A DNA stretch of 64,000 nt from Anaerobaca lacustris (GTDB taxonomy: Bacteria > Planctomycetota > Phycisphaerae > Sedimentisphaerales > Anaerobacaceae). The notes beneath the pieces were generated by a model. The model made no database searches, was not told the origin of the DNA, and saw nothing but the letters and a program-made list of their open reading frames with translations. The stretch lies in NCBI RefSeq assembly GCF_030012215.1, contig NZ_JASCXX010000009.1, forward strand, positions 122,801 to 186,800, given 5' to 3'. Shown piece by piece: positions 17,589 to 25,822 of the stretch (position 1 is its first letter; each line of letters begins with the position of its first letter). The position numbers and the translations under genes are program-made.

Positions 17589-18665
17589 ATGAAGGTTCGC
17601 CAACACTTCAATCGTCGTCAAATCCTCAGGGGATTCGGAGCTGGAGCGGTCGCAGCCGCCTTCGGCCCGTTGGGCCTTTCGGCCGATGTCGCTCGTGCGC
17701 AGGCAGAGGTCGAGAAGGCACAGGTGCCCGGAGGCCCCCTGTTTGCGCAACCGGCGCCGCCCGCCAGGGTCAGTCTGGTCAAGGGCAACGACCGGCGGGA
17801 CATCGTCTATCAGGCGCTCAAGCACATCGAGGACGAGGTCCTGGCGTCGATCGAGGGCAAGAAGAAGATCCTGATCAAACCCAACTTCGTCGCGACCAAT
17901 CGCGAACTGAGCGCGACGCACGTCGATGCGGTGCGGGGCATTCTCGATTTCCTCAAGCCCCACTGCAGGCAGCCGATCACAGTCGGCGAATCGACCGCGT
18001 CCCGGGCGGGCACGTTCGAGGGCTACACCAATTATGGCTACCTGGCGCTCGAGAAGGAGTACGGCGTCCAACTGGTGGACCTCAACAAGCAGCCCTGCGT
18101 CTATCGCTACGTCTTCGGCCGGGGACACAAGCCCACGCCGATCCGCATCATCTCGACGTTCCTCGACCCGGATACCTATGTCATCTCAGCGGCCCGGATG
18201 AAAACCCATGACCGCGCCGTCACAACCCTGGCGCTCAAGAACATCCTGCTGGCGGCACCGCTGAACGACTACAAGACCAACGACAAGTGGCTCACGCACG
18301 CCGAGTACAACTTCTCGCCCAAGGCGCTGATCCATTTCAATATGTTTCACTTAGCCCAGGAGATCTACCCCGATCTCGGGGTGATCGACGGGTTCGTGGC
18401 GATGGAGGGCAACGGGCCCGTCGGCGGCACACCGGTCGATGCGCGGGTGGCGCTGGCCAGCCTCGACTCACTGGCGCTCGATGCGCTGGCGACCAGGCTG
18501 ATGGGGTTCGACCCGAACAAGATCATGTATCTGACGTCGCTGGCCGAGGCGGGCAAGGGACAGGGGGACCTGGCGAAGGTCACGGTCCTTGGCACGCCGG
18601 CCGAAGAGTGTCAGTTCCACTTCAAACCTCACGAAAGACTCATCGAACCCTATGGCCTGGGTTGA
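17589..18665 (+). CDS. Tat-exported DUF362-domain protein
   Basis: 358 residues from ATG 17589, preceded by AGGAG. A Tat-type signal (NRRQILRGFGAGAVAAAFGPLGLSADVARA) comes first. The rest is a DUF362 domain: KKKILIKPNFVATNRELSATHVDAVRGILDFLKP, ITVGESTAS, YVISAARMKTHDRAVTTLALKNILLAAP, GVIDGFVAMEGNGPVGGTP. Many DUF362 proteins carry ferredoxin clusters; none is visible here. Its role is unknown, but it lies 17 bp before a Tat-exported Gfo/Idh/MocA protein and is probably co-transcribed, so a shared envelope carbohydrate pathway is an inference. Confidence 0.85.
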   Translation: MKVRQHFNRRQILRGFGAGAVAAAFGPLGLSADVARAQAEVEKAQVPGGPLFAQPAPPARVSLVKGNDRRDIVYQALKHIEDEVLASIEGKKKILIKPNFVATNRELSATHVDAVRGILDFLKPHCRQPITVGESTASRAGTFEGYTNYGYLALEKEYGVQLVDLNKQPCVYRYVFGRGHKPTPIRIISTFLDPDTYVISAARMKTHDRAVTTLALKNILLAAPLNDYKTNDKWLTHAEYNFSPKALIHFNMFHLAQEIYPDLGVIDGFVAMEGNGPVGGTPVDARVALASLDSLALDALATRLMGFDPNKIMYLTSLAEAGKGQGDLAKVTVLGTPAEECQFHFKPHERLIEPYGLG

Positions 18666-18682
18666 GAATGGAAGGGACGATC

Positions 18683-20002
18683 ATGCAGCAGGAGTCGGAT
18701 CAGACGCGCGCGGACGAGGGGCTGTCCCGCAGAGACTTTATGAAACACTCGGCCGCGACGGTTGTCTCTGTCACGCTGGCGAGCCGGGCCTATGCGGCCG
18801 GGTCGGATGAGCTGAAGCTCGGCCTGATCGGCTGCGGCGGACGCGGCACCGGCGCCGTCACCCAGGCCCTGATGGCGACCGATACCCCGATCAAGCTCTG
18901 GGCGATGGCGGATCTGTTCCGCGACCAACTCGACAAGAGCTACACCATGCTCCACGACGGGGCCGAGGCACGCTACGACCGCGTGGCCTTCGATGGGCTC
19001 GCATCGCAGATGAATGTGCCAGAGGAGCGGAAGTTCGTGGGTTTCGACGCTTGTGAGAAGCTGCTGGCCAGCGGCGTGGATATGGTGATCCTGGCCTGCC
19101 CTCCGGGCTTTCGACCCCGGCACTTCCAGGCGGCCGTCAAGGCGGGCAAGCACGTGTTCATGGAGAAACCCGCGGCGGTCGATCCGGCGGGCATCCGCAC
19201 GGTGATCGCGGCGGCCAAGGAGGCCGAGCGCAAGGGCCTCTGCGTCGTAGCCGGCACGCAACGAAGGCACCAGACGCACTACATCGAGATCATGAAGCGC
19301 GTCCACAACGGCGCAATCGGCGAGATCCGGGCGGCCCAGGTGTATTGGAACGGCAGCGGCGGCTCGCTGACGCGACAGAAGCCGGCGGCCATGAGCGACA
19401 TGGAGTGGCAGGTCCGCAACTGGTACTACTTCTGCTGGACCTGCGGCGACCACATCGTCGAGCAACACGTGCACAACATCGACATCATGCACTGGGCGAT
19501 GCAGGGCCCGCCGGAGTTCATCATGGGCATGGGCGGTCGCGAGGTGCGACGGGGCGGCAACATCTGGGACCATTTCGCCGTCGAGTTCGAGTATCCGGGC
19601 GGGGTGCGCGTCCTGAGCATGTGCCGGCACCATTCCGGCTGCACCGATCGAGTCTCCGAGCACATCGTCGGAACCAAGGGGACCGTCTACATCGACAGCA
19701 GCACTGGATGGATTCGAGGCGAGAACCCTTATGAGCCGCCGGCCTCGCCCAACCCCTACGTCCAGGAGCACGCCGACTGGATCAGCGCGATTCGGGCGGG
19801 CAAGCCGATCAATGAGGGCGTGCAGGTGGCCGAGAGCACGATGGCCGCTATCGCCGGAAGGATGAGCGCCTACACCGGCCGGGCGATGAAGTGGAGCTGG
19901 GCATTGAACCAGTCGAAGCTGGACCTGAGCCCGCCGAAGTACGAGTTCGGCCCGCTGCCGGTCCGCCCGGTTGCGGTCCCGGGCCAGACTCCGCTGACAT
20001 AA
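18683..20002 (+). CDS. Tat-exported Gfo/Idh/MocA-family oxidoreductase
   Basis: 439 residues. The second ATG (18683) is preferred over 18668 because GGAAGGG lies 6 nt before it. Tat signal SRRDFMKHSAATVVSVTLASRAYA, then the Rossmann motif LGLIGCGGRGTGAVTQAL and the EKP motif of the family (GKHVFMEKPAAVDPAGI). C-terminal alpha/beta domain GTQRRHQTHYIEIMKRVHNGAIGEIRAAQVYWN and WTCGDHIVEQHVHNIDIMHWAMQGPP. Such exported dehydrogenase-like proteins are greatly expanded in Planctomycetota and are tied to unusual sugars. Substrate unknown. Confidence 0.9.
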   Translation: MQQESDQTRADEGLSRRDFMKHSAATVVSVTLASRAYAAGSDELKLGLIGCGGRGTGAVTQALMATDTPIKLWAMADLFRDQLDKSYTMLHDGAEARYDRVAFDGLASQMNVPEERKFVGFDACEKLLASGVDMVILACPPGFRPRHFQAAVKAGKHVFMEKPAAVDPAGIRTVIAAAKEAERKGLCVVAGTQRRHQTHYIEIMKRVHNGAIGEIRAAQVYWNGSGGSLTRQKPAAMSDMEWQVRNWYYFCWTCGDHIVEQHVHNIDIMHWAMQGPPEFIMGMGGREVRRGGNIWDHFAVEFEYPGGVRVLSMCRHHSGCTDRVSEHIVGTKGTVYIDSSTGWIRGENPYEPPASPNPYVQEHADWISAIRAGKPINEGVQVAESTMAAIAGRMSAYTGRAMKWSWALNQSKLDLSPPKYEFGPLPVRPVAVPGQTPLT

Positions 20003-20129
20003 GAGGCGGTTCGTCAACGACGCCAAGGCCGACGCGTGCATCGCACATGCGCACATCGCGCAGCCGAGGCGCAACTCCCACGATTGCGGCGTGGCCTATG
20101 GGCCTGCGTCGCGTCAGCGGTCGTTGTCG

Positions 20130-20960
20130 TCAGTTGCCGAGAAGCTGATCGGGGCGGATCAACACACCGACTCCGATCATCCAGGAATCGCCGGTGAGCT
20201 GGCCTTCGAGCCAACCGACGAGGTTGTCCGTCAGCTCGCAGTCGGCGCCGAGGCTCACGCCAAAGCAGGACTTCTCTTCGACGTCACCGGAGAACTTGCT
20301 GCGGCCCGCGTCGTCGCCAACAGAATACCGTACGTCCAGGTCCAGGTCACCGTCGATCATCTGGAAGAAGGGGCCGGCCCACAGTCCCCAGCCCTTCGCC
20401 CGGTAGACGGCGGCCAGGGCGAACTGGCTGTGCAGGTAATCCAGCTTCGCCGTACCCACGTAGTAGTCGTCTGCGCTACCGCCTTTGAGACGGCTGTCGT
20501 CGGGGTTCACCCACGTCACCTGCGCCAGGCCGTCGATTTGCCACGGTCCGGACCGATATAGGGTGGCTCGCGTCCCCAAGCCGCCGGAGAAGCCAAAGCC
20601 ACCGTCAAAGTCTGCATCTCGGCCGCTGATGCCCGCATCCGCGTCGGCGACCCCCAAACGGACGAACACGTCCCAATCCTTGCAGAGGGCGTACTCGATG
20701 CGTCCGAAAATCATGTTCGTCTTCATCCCGGACAGCGTGAACTTATCCCGGTAGCGCTCTGACGGTCCGTCGACGATGCTGTCCACACCGGTCCCTTTGG
20801 CCGTGAGGTCCGCATCCCCATAGGCGTATTCGACCCCCACGGCCCACTGTCCCTTTTCGAGGATCGGCATCGCCGGACCCATCGGCACGGCGGCCCATGC
20901 CGACGATGCGACAATCGCCAGACCGACAGCCAGGCTCAAGAACGCCATTCTCCCACTCAT
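20130..20960 (-). CDS. Outer-membrane beta-barrel protein
   Basis: 276 residues with signal peptide (MAFLSLAVGLAIVASSAWA) and repeated amphipathic strands (WAVGVEYAYGDADL, MIFGRIEYALCKDWDVFVRLGVADADAG, GLGTRATLYRSGPWQIDGLAQVTWV, FALAAVYRAKGWGLWAGPFFQMIDGDLDLDVRYSV). This matches the small OmpA/OprF-like or opacity-type barrels seen in Planctomycetota. It ends in RPDQLLGN rather than an aromatic residue. ATG preceded by AAAGGAG. Convergent with the Gfo/Idh gene. Confidence 0.65.
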   Translation of the reverse strand: MSGRMAFLSLAVGLAIVASSAWAAVPMGPAMPILEKGQWAVGVEYAYGDADLTAKGTGVDSIVDGPSERYRDKFTLSGMKTNMIFGRIEYALCKDWDVFVRLGVADADAGISGRDADFDGGFGFSGGLGTRATLYRSGPWQIDGLAQVTWVNPDDSRLKGGSADDYYVGTAKLDYLHSQFALAAVYRAKGWGLWAGPFFQMIDGDLDLDVRYSVGDDAGRSKFSGDVEEKSCFGVSLGADCELTDNLVGWLEGQLTGDSWMIGVGVLIRPDQLLGN

Positions 20961-21006
20961 CGAGAACTCCTTTCAATGCAAACCAGTGTTGTCTGTGGCG
21001 GCCGCG

Positions 21007-23583
21007 TCAGAAGGCTCTCCGGGCGACCACCAGTACGTCCCCTTCTCCGATGAACGGGTACTGCGATCGCAGTCTGCCGCTGACATACAGGGTCTTTCTT
21101 CCATTATCGGGTATCGCACTGAGAACTTGAGCCAGATCGAACGCCGCGCGAACCTGCACGATTCCGTTGACCACGGTGACGGTCAGCGAATGGGGCGAGA
21201 TACTCCCCGGATCGAGCGAGATGGTCTCCAGGTCGATATCGCTTTCCCTGATATGCGACGGGAATTTCAGCAGAGCGGTGACCTGGTCGGAGCGGTTGTA
21301 TCCGGTGCGACCGATAATCAGCGGACTCAGCGTCAGCGCGACGTCCAACGGGGCTTCGATCACGCGGGCCTGGACACTGCTGGTGACGGTCTGGGTTTGG
21401 CCCGCGTCGAGACGGACGGTATTGACAATGATCTGCCCGGGCTCGATGTCATGGGCCAGCCGGATGGTCAACGTCAAGTTCTGCCTGGCCCCGGGCGCCA
21501 ACGTGGGAATGGTCCACGTGTAGGTATGGTTCGTGCGGCTGTACGACCCGGCCGCCCCGTCAGCCGAAACGAACGTTGTCTGGGCCGGAAGACTGTCGGT
21601 CACAACCACGTTGGTCACGGCCTGGTCGTTGTCATTCCGCACGCCGATCGTATAAGTGACCTCCTGCCCCTGGGCGACGTACGCAATGCCTCGTTCGTCG
21701 CGACCCCGGATTCCACCCGTGATCGTCTTGGTCAGCTCCAGCGGCTTGGGTTTCGCCTGAGAGGCAACGGCCGAGACGCTGGCCGTCTGGGTGACGGTAT
21801 TGTCGCTGTCGATCGTCGCATAGTTCGTGATGACGGCATCCACAGCCGCCGTGTCGCGAACCCGTACGATCAGCTCGACGCAGAGCGTGGACTTGGGCCC
21901 AAGCGACGGATACGACCACGTATAGACGTGCCGGTCTCGATCGTACCATCCAAGGACGCCGGCGGCGCTGCCGGCCGTGACGAACGCGACTTCAGCAGGC
22001 AGAATGTCGACGATGGTGAGCCGGTCCACACGCTGGGTGTCACTGTTGTTGTTGATGCAGATCCGGTAGGTGATCTCGGTTCCGATCCCCACATACTGCG
22101 TTCTCCCGTCCTGGCCCAGCATGGCTCCGGCGCTGATCGTCTTGGAGACGGCGAGTCCCTGGAATTCGTAAGCCCCCATATCGACGGCCGTGCCGTGGAG
22201 TCTCAGCAGACCGTCCAGGTCCGTCATGCCGGCGGGCGGCACGTAACGCGGGTCGCCGGCATTGATGCACGGGGAACTCGCTGACAGGCGGAAATTCTCG
22301 TTCGGCACGTCGACGAACAGCGGATCGGCCACGATGTTGCCCGCGCCCCAGTTCAGGGTACAGCCCGGCTCGACCACGGCGCCGGATCGCCCGAATTGCA
22401 TGCAACTGTATTCGACGGTGGCCTGTGCGGCCGGCGTGCCCATGAAGTCCTGCCACAGGTACAGGTTCTGGCCCGACTCGGCCTCGTTCTGCCACAGAAT
22501 GCTCTGGCTGATCACCGGGTGGCTCTGACGGACGCTGGCCACGGCGCCGCCCTTGGGCGCCTTGTTGCCGACGAACGTGCAGTTGACGATCTCGCTGTAG
22601 CACTGATAAAAATCGATGACGGCGCCGCCGACCCCGTCCGCCCGGTTGTTCGAGAAAAGGCTGTTCATGATGGAGGGCGTATTGCACCGATGGTTGTAGA
22701 TGGCGCCGCCGTTCACGAGAGCGACATTGTCTGAGAAGACGGACAGCGAGATCGTGGGACTGGCGGCGTAGCTGTGGATGGCGCCGCCGGACCGTCGGGC
22801 CTTGTTGCCCACGAACTCACAGCGTGTCACGATCAGATGGTCTCCCGTCTCGGTGCCGAGAGGGACGTGGCTGTAGATGGCCCCGCCCTCGTGACCGACG
22901 TTGTTCTCGAACGTACAATCGGTAATGGTCACACGGCTGTTGATGGCCGTGATGCCGTTTGTGGCATTCTCCAGGAAGTGACAGTCTTTAAAGGTCAGCG
23001 TACTGTTCTCGCCGTAGACGGTGCCGCCGTGCAAGAGGCTGGCCGAGACGTTGCGTAGGAAGGTGCAGCCTCTGAACGTGGCCTGCGAGTCCGTGCAGAG
23101 GAAAGCAGCGCCCAACTCCAACACCGTGTTGTCGGTGAACGTACAGTTGACGATGTTGAGGATGGAGTCCCTGCTGAGCACCACCCCGCCGCCATGAGTC
23201 CGGGAGCCGTTGATGATCGTCAGCCCGGCCAGCGTCAATTCCGCGTCGGGTCCGACATCGACGAGGCGATAGGCGGCCTTGTCATCGACCCAGCAGTCGA
23301 TGATCGTCCTGGCAACGACGGCCGGATCATCCGGATTGCTGCTGCGGATGGTCAGACGCGTGCCGGCCAGCAGCAAATCCGTGGTGTCGGTGCCGGTGTA
23401 GGTACCCGTCCCAACGACGATGGTGTCACCGCTGGCGGCCGCCTCCACAGCAGCTCGGATCGTGGTGAACTCGGCCGTACCGTTGCCGTTGACATAGATC
23501 GTTCTCGCCTGTGCAGCGGGCAACAAGGCAAGATGCACAAGGCCGACAAGGCACACAGTTTTTGCGTAAGTTAACAGATTCAT
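21007..23583 (-). CDS. Surface protein: parallel beta-helix plus DUF11-type repeats
   Basis: About 858 residues. After a signal peptide (TVCLVGLVHLALLPAAQA) comes TIYVNGNGTAEFTTIRAAVEAAASGDTIVVGTGTY, the standard start of planctomycete right-handed beta-helix proteins, then polymorphic-outer-membrane-like turns with GGAIYSH, GGAIHSY, GGAIYNH, GGAV motifs. The beta-helix ends near CINAGDPRYVPPAGMTDLDGLLRLHGTAVDMGAYEF. Two DUF11-type conserved repeat domains follow (ITYRICINNNSDTQRVDRLTIVDILPAEVAFV and VTYTIGVRNDNDQAVTNVVVTDSLPAQTTFV), and a C-terminal beta domain. Likely exported or surface-bound adhesin or glycan-binding protein. ATG chosen over an in-frame TTG at 23589. Confidence 0.8.
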   Translation of the reverse strand: MNLLTYAKTVCLVGLVHLALLPAAQARTIYVNGNGTAEFTTIRAAVEAAASGDTIVVGTGTYTGTDTTDLLLAGTRLTIRSSNPDDPAVVARTIIDCWVDDKAAYRLVDVGPDAELTLAGLTIINGSRTHGGGVVLSRDSILNIVNCTFTDNTVLELGAAFLCTDSQATFRGCTFLRNVSASLLHGGTVYGENSTLTFKDCHFLENATNGITAINSRVTITDCTFENNVGHEGGAIYSHVPLGTETGDHLIVTRCEFVGNKARRSGGAIHSYAASPTISLSVFSDNVALVNGGAIYNHRCNTPSIMNSLFSNNRADGVGGAVIDFYQCYSEIVNCTFVGNKAPKGGAVASVRQSHPVISQSILWQNEAESGQNLYLWQDFMGTPAAQATVEYSCMQFGRSGAVVEPGCTLNWGAGNIVADPLFVDVPNENFRLSASSPCINAGDPRYVPPAGMTDLDGLLRLHGTAVDMGAYEFQGLAVSKTISAGAMLGQDGRTQYVGIGTEITYRICINNNSDTQRVDRLTIVDILPAEVAFVTAGSAAGVLGWYDRDRHVYTWSYPSLGPKSTLCVELIVRVRDTAAVDAVITNYATIDSDNTVTQTASVSAVASQAKPKPLELTKTITGGIRGRDERGIAYVAQGQEVTYTIGVRNDNDQAVTNVVVTDSLPAQTTFVSADGAAGSYSRTNHTYTWTIPTLAPGARQNLTLTIRLAHDIEPGQIIVNTVRLDAGQTQTVTSSVQARVIEAPLDVALTLSPLIIGRTGYNRSDQVTALLKFPSHIRESDIDLETISLDPGSISPHSLTVTVVNGIVQVRAAFDLAQVLSAIPDNGRKTLYVSGRLRSQYPFIGEGDVLVVARRAF

Positions 23584-24081
23584 GGCCAACCCTACTCCAA
23601 GAGGTTAATCTCAACTCCTAACCATCTATTGTCTTATGGTACCATAATCGGCAATAACCTGCCAGCACTTTCTTCGTCGCTGCGGATCGGGCCTCAGGCC
23701 GGGTCGGCGGGCGGTCGCGGGCTGCGGCAGTCCGCTTCCCTCGCATCCTCGGCCGGGTGCAGCCGCGATACCATACCGGCTTGCCGGCCATTGATCCGCT
23801 GACGGAGGTTGCCGCGTCCGATGCCATGCGGAATCCGCCCTGAACGGGAGTTTATCGGCCTGAGAATGCGGGGGAGACGGCCCGGCCTGCCGCCCGGCTC
23901 GACGAGCGGCGTCTTCCCTCGGCCGTGGCGACCGAGACCGGGCGCCGTTTGGCCTGATCCGCCCGCCCCGAAGAATACGGGAAAGTACGTAGTACCCGTT
24001 TTGCCGAAGGCTCCGGGCGATTTCGTGGGTCGCGCGGATTATCCGGACCCTGCGTTGACCCCTCCACCGACCACTTGGCGA
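23584..24081. other. Gene-free stretch
   Basis: About 500 bp between the start of the beta-helix gene and the stop of the glycosidase gene. GC-rich, no convincing ORF with a ribosome-binding site; the open frames on both strands have no recognisable protein. No clear hairpin or repeat was seen; it may hold the beta-helix promoter or degraded sequence. Confidence 0.4.
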
Positions 24082-25206
24082 TCAGTTCTGCCACAGGAGG
24101 ATAACACCGTCGCCCGGAGCGATGGTGAAGCGCGTACCTGTGCGGCCGGTAAGGCAGTCTCGTGCGGGGCGGTCCAGGGCGATTTCGTAGGGCTCGGCGG
24201 TACCGGGCAGGTTGACGGCGACGAGGGCTTTCTCGTAGTGGCGTCGCCACACGTGAGAATTGACTCGTTCGCCGGGCGCGGTCGGCAGACCGATTTTGGC
24301 GTCGTACTCGGGGTACCAGTCGTGCTGGTGGCTGGTGTTGTCGGCGAAGAGATAGTAGAAGTCGCCGACTGTCAGGGCGAAGCAGAGGCTCCAGCGTCTG
24401 GCCTGCGGGTCGGCGGGAGGCTTCTTGCCGCGATCGGGGTTGCCTGGCCAGCCGGCGCGCGAGCCGGTATCCTCGAACCGCTCGATCAAGCTGATCGTCG
24501 GCTTCCGCAGGAGCGACTCGGTGCGCCGCATCTTCGCGATACAATCGTCCCACTCGGTGCGGCCGTGGCTCCAGCCGGACTCGTACATGATGCCATTGAG
24601 GTATGGGGCCGCGAAGTCGTGCTTGCCCACGGCGTAGCCGGAGTTGGCCAGGAGCAGGAAGTCGTCGCCCACCGCCTGTCGAACCTCCTTGAGAAATGCG
24701 ACCCAGGGCTCGCGCTCCTCGCGCAGGTTGTCGTAGAAGACACCGTCGAGGCCGACCTCCTTCAGCGCCGCCGTGAGCTTGACCACGTGACGCCTGAACT
24801 CGGCATTGTGCCAGTCCATGCGATAGGTACCTGGCCAGAACTGCTGACGCTTGCCCTCCTTGCGCAGCCACCACGGATGGTCCTCCGGCAGCCACGTCTC
24901 GCGGTACTCGTAGAAGTAGAGTTCCGCGAGGATGGGAGCGTTCGGTTTCAGCGCCCGCAACTCGGCAAGGCGTTGCCGGGCCCGTTCGACCGAATCGGCG
25001 GTGAACCCCTCGGCCAGCCCGGTCGGTTCGCGGTCGTATCGCAGGCCGAAGCCACCCACGCCCGTCATGATCAGATCGTGGCGGGCCATGCCCTCGACCG
25101 ACCGGTCGCCACGGACCGGCGACCAGAGCATGGCAATGCGCGGATAGGGCGTCGCCGCGCTGCAGACGCACGAGGTCAACAGAAGCCACGACAGGCATGT
25201 GTTCAT
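24082..25206 (-). CDS. Putative glycoside hydrolase (GHL15-like TIM barrel)
   Basis: 374 residues with a short signal peptide. The TIM-barrel pattern is visible: PRIAMLWSP, HDLIMTGVGGFGLRYD, PNAPILAELYFYEYRETW, WHNAEFRRHVVKLTAALKEVGLDGVFYDNLREE, DDFLLLANSGYAVGKHDFAAPYLNGIMYESGWSHG, PTISLIERFED. The GLDGVFYDN strand end and NGIMYESG are typical of the hypothetical glycosyl hydrolase families related to endo-polygalactosaminidases. Ends with a small beta-sandwich (FTIAPGDGVILLW). Substrate unknown. Divergent from the blaI-like gene. Confidence 0.6.
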   Translation of the reverse strand: MNTCLSWLLLTSCVCSAATPYPRIAMLWSPVRGDRSVEGMARHDLIMTGVGGFGLRYDREPTGLAEGFTADSVERARQRLAELRALKPNAPILAELYFYEYRETWLPEDHPWWLRKEGKRQQFWPGTYRMDWHNAEFRRHVVKLTAALKEVGLDGVFYDNLREEREPWVAFLKEVRQAVGDDFLLLANSGYAVGKHDFAAPYLNGIMYESGWSHGRTEWDDCIAKMRRTESLLRKPTISLIERFEDTGSRAGWPGNPDRGKKPPADPQARRWSLCFALTVGDFYYLFADNTSHQHDWYPEYDAKIGLPTAPGERVNSHVWRRHYEKALVAVNLPGTAEPYEIALDRPARDCLTGRTGTRFTIAPGDGVILLWQN

Positions 25207-25276
25207 TCGGCTGTCCTTTCAATGAAGCTGAACCACTGGGGCCATCATAACCCTCTCGGAACGCCGGGTGGAAGAT

Positions 25277-25338
25277 TTCTGAGAAAATCTCAGAATTGCG
25301 ATTGCAATCTTTACAGTTGTAGAGTAGCCTTGCAATCG
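25277..25338 (+). promoter_or_regulatory. Candidate BlaI/MecI-type operator region
   Basis: Three palindromes lie upstream of the repressor ATG at 25360: TTCTGAGA-AAA-TCTCAGAA (25277-25295); CGATTGCAA (25299-25307) repeated inverted as TTGCAATCG (25330-25338); and between those arms TACAGTTGTA (25312-25321), close to the TACA/TGTA core of known BlaI/MecI operators. This agrees with autoregulation of the downstream blaI-M56 pair. Confidence 0.55.
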
Positions 25339-25359
25339 TTAGAGCGAAAGGAGGTTGTC

Positions 25360-25746
25360 ATGGCAACAAGAAAGCACGAGCTGACCGAGGCGGAATGGGA
25401 GATCATCCAGGTGGTGTGGGAGCACGAACCGTGTGCCGCCCCGACGGTCCAGGAGGCCCTCCAGGCCCGCAAGAAGTGGACCTACAGCACCGTCAAGACC
25501 CTGATGGACCGCATGGTCGCCAAGGGCCTGCTCAGCACCGAGCGCATCCGCAACCTGATCCTCTACCGCTCGGCGGTTACGCAGAAGCAGGCCCGCAAGG
25601 GCGAGGTGGCCAAGACCCTGACGCGGGCCTTCGGCGGCGCATTCACCCCCATGATGCAGTTCATGCTCGAAAGCCATAGCCTCTCCGACACAGAGCTGGC
25701 CGAGTTGGAGAGCATGATCCGAAAGAGACGCCGCCGCGAAAGGTAG
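25360..25746 (+). CDS. BlaI/MecI/CopY-family repressor
   Basis: 128 residues from ATG 25360 with GGAGG before it; the frame is open far upstream but that extension is not coding. LTEAEWEIIQVVWEHEPCAAPTVQEALQARKKWTYSTVKTLMDRMVAKGLLSTERIRNLILYRSAVTQKQA is the winged-helix domain of the penicillinase-repressor family; the C-terminus is the dimerisation helix. In this family the partner M56 membrane peptidase relieves repression. The TAG stop is contributed by the palindromic repeat at 25743-25770. Next gene is the M56 sensor at 25823. Confidence 0.92.
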   Translation: MATRKHELTEAEWEIIQVVWEHEPCAAPTVQEALQARKKWTYSTVKTLMDRMVAKGLLSTERIRNLILYRSAVTQKQARKGEVAKTLTRAFGGAFTPMMQFMLESHSLSDTELAELESMIRKRRRRER

Positions 25747-25770
25747 GGGCGAATAATCATTCGCCCCCAC
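25743..25770 (+). repeat. REP-like palindrome (GAAT subtype) at the repressor stop codon
   Basis: Arms GTAGGGGCGAAT and ATTCGCCCCCAC around AATC. The TAG in its 5' foot (25744-25746) is the stop codon of the BlaI-type gene. Same family as the copy at 38303-38330. Confidence 0.75.
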
Positions 25771-25822
25771 TTGGATGTAACAAAACGCATTGGCGAACAT
25801 CTTTGGATGTGGAGGTGTCATC

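Noticed and set aside
23809..25359. Long N-terminal extension of the BlaI-type ORF
   Set aside because: Antisense to the GHL15-like gene; the true start at 25360 has a GGAGG site and matches the family length.
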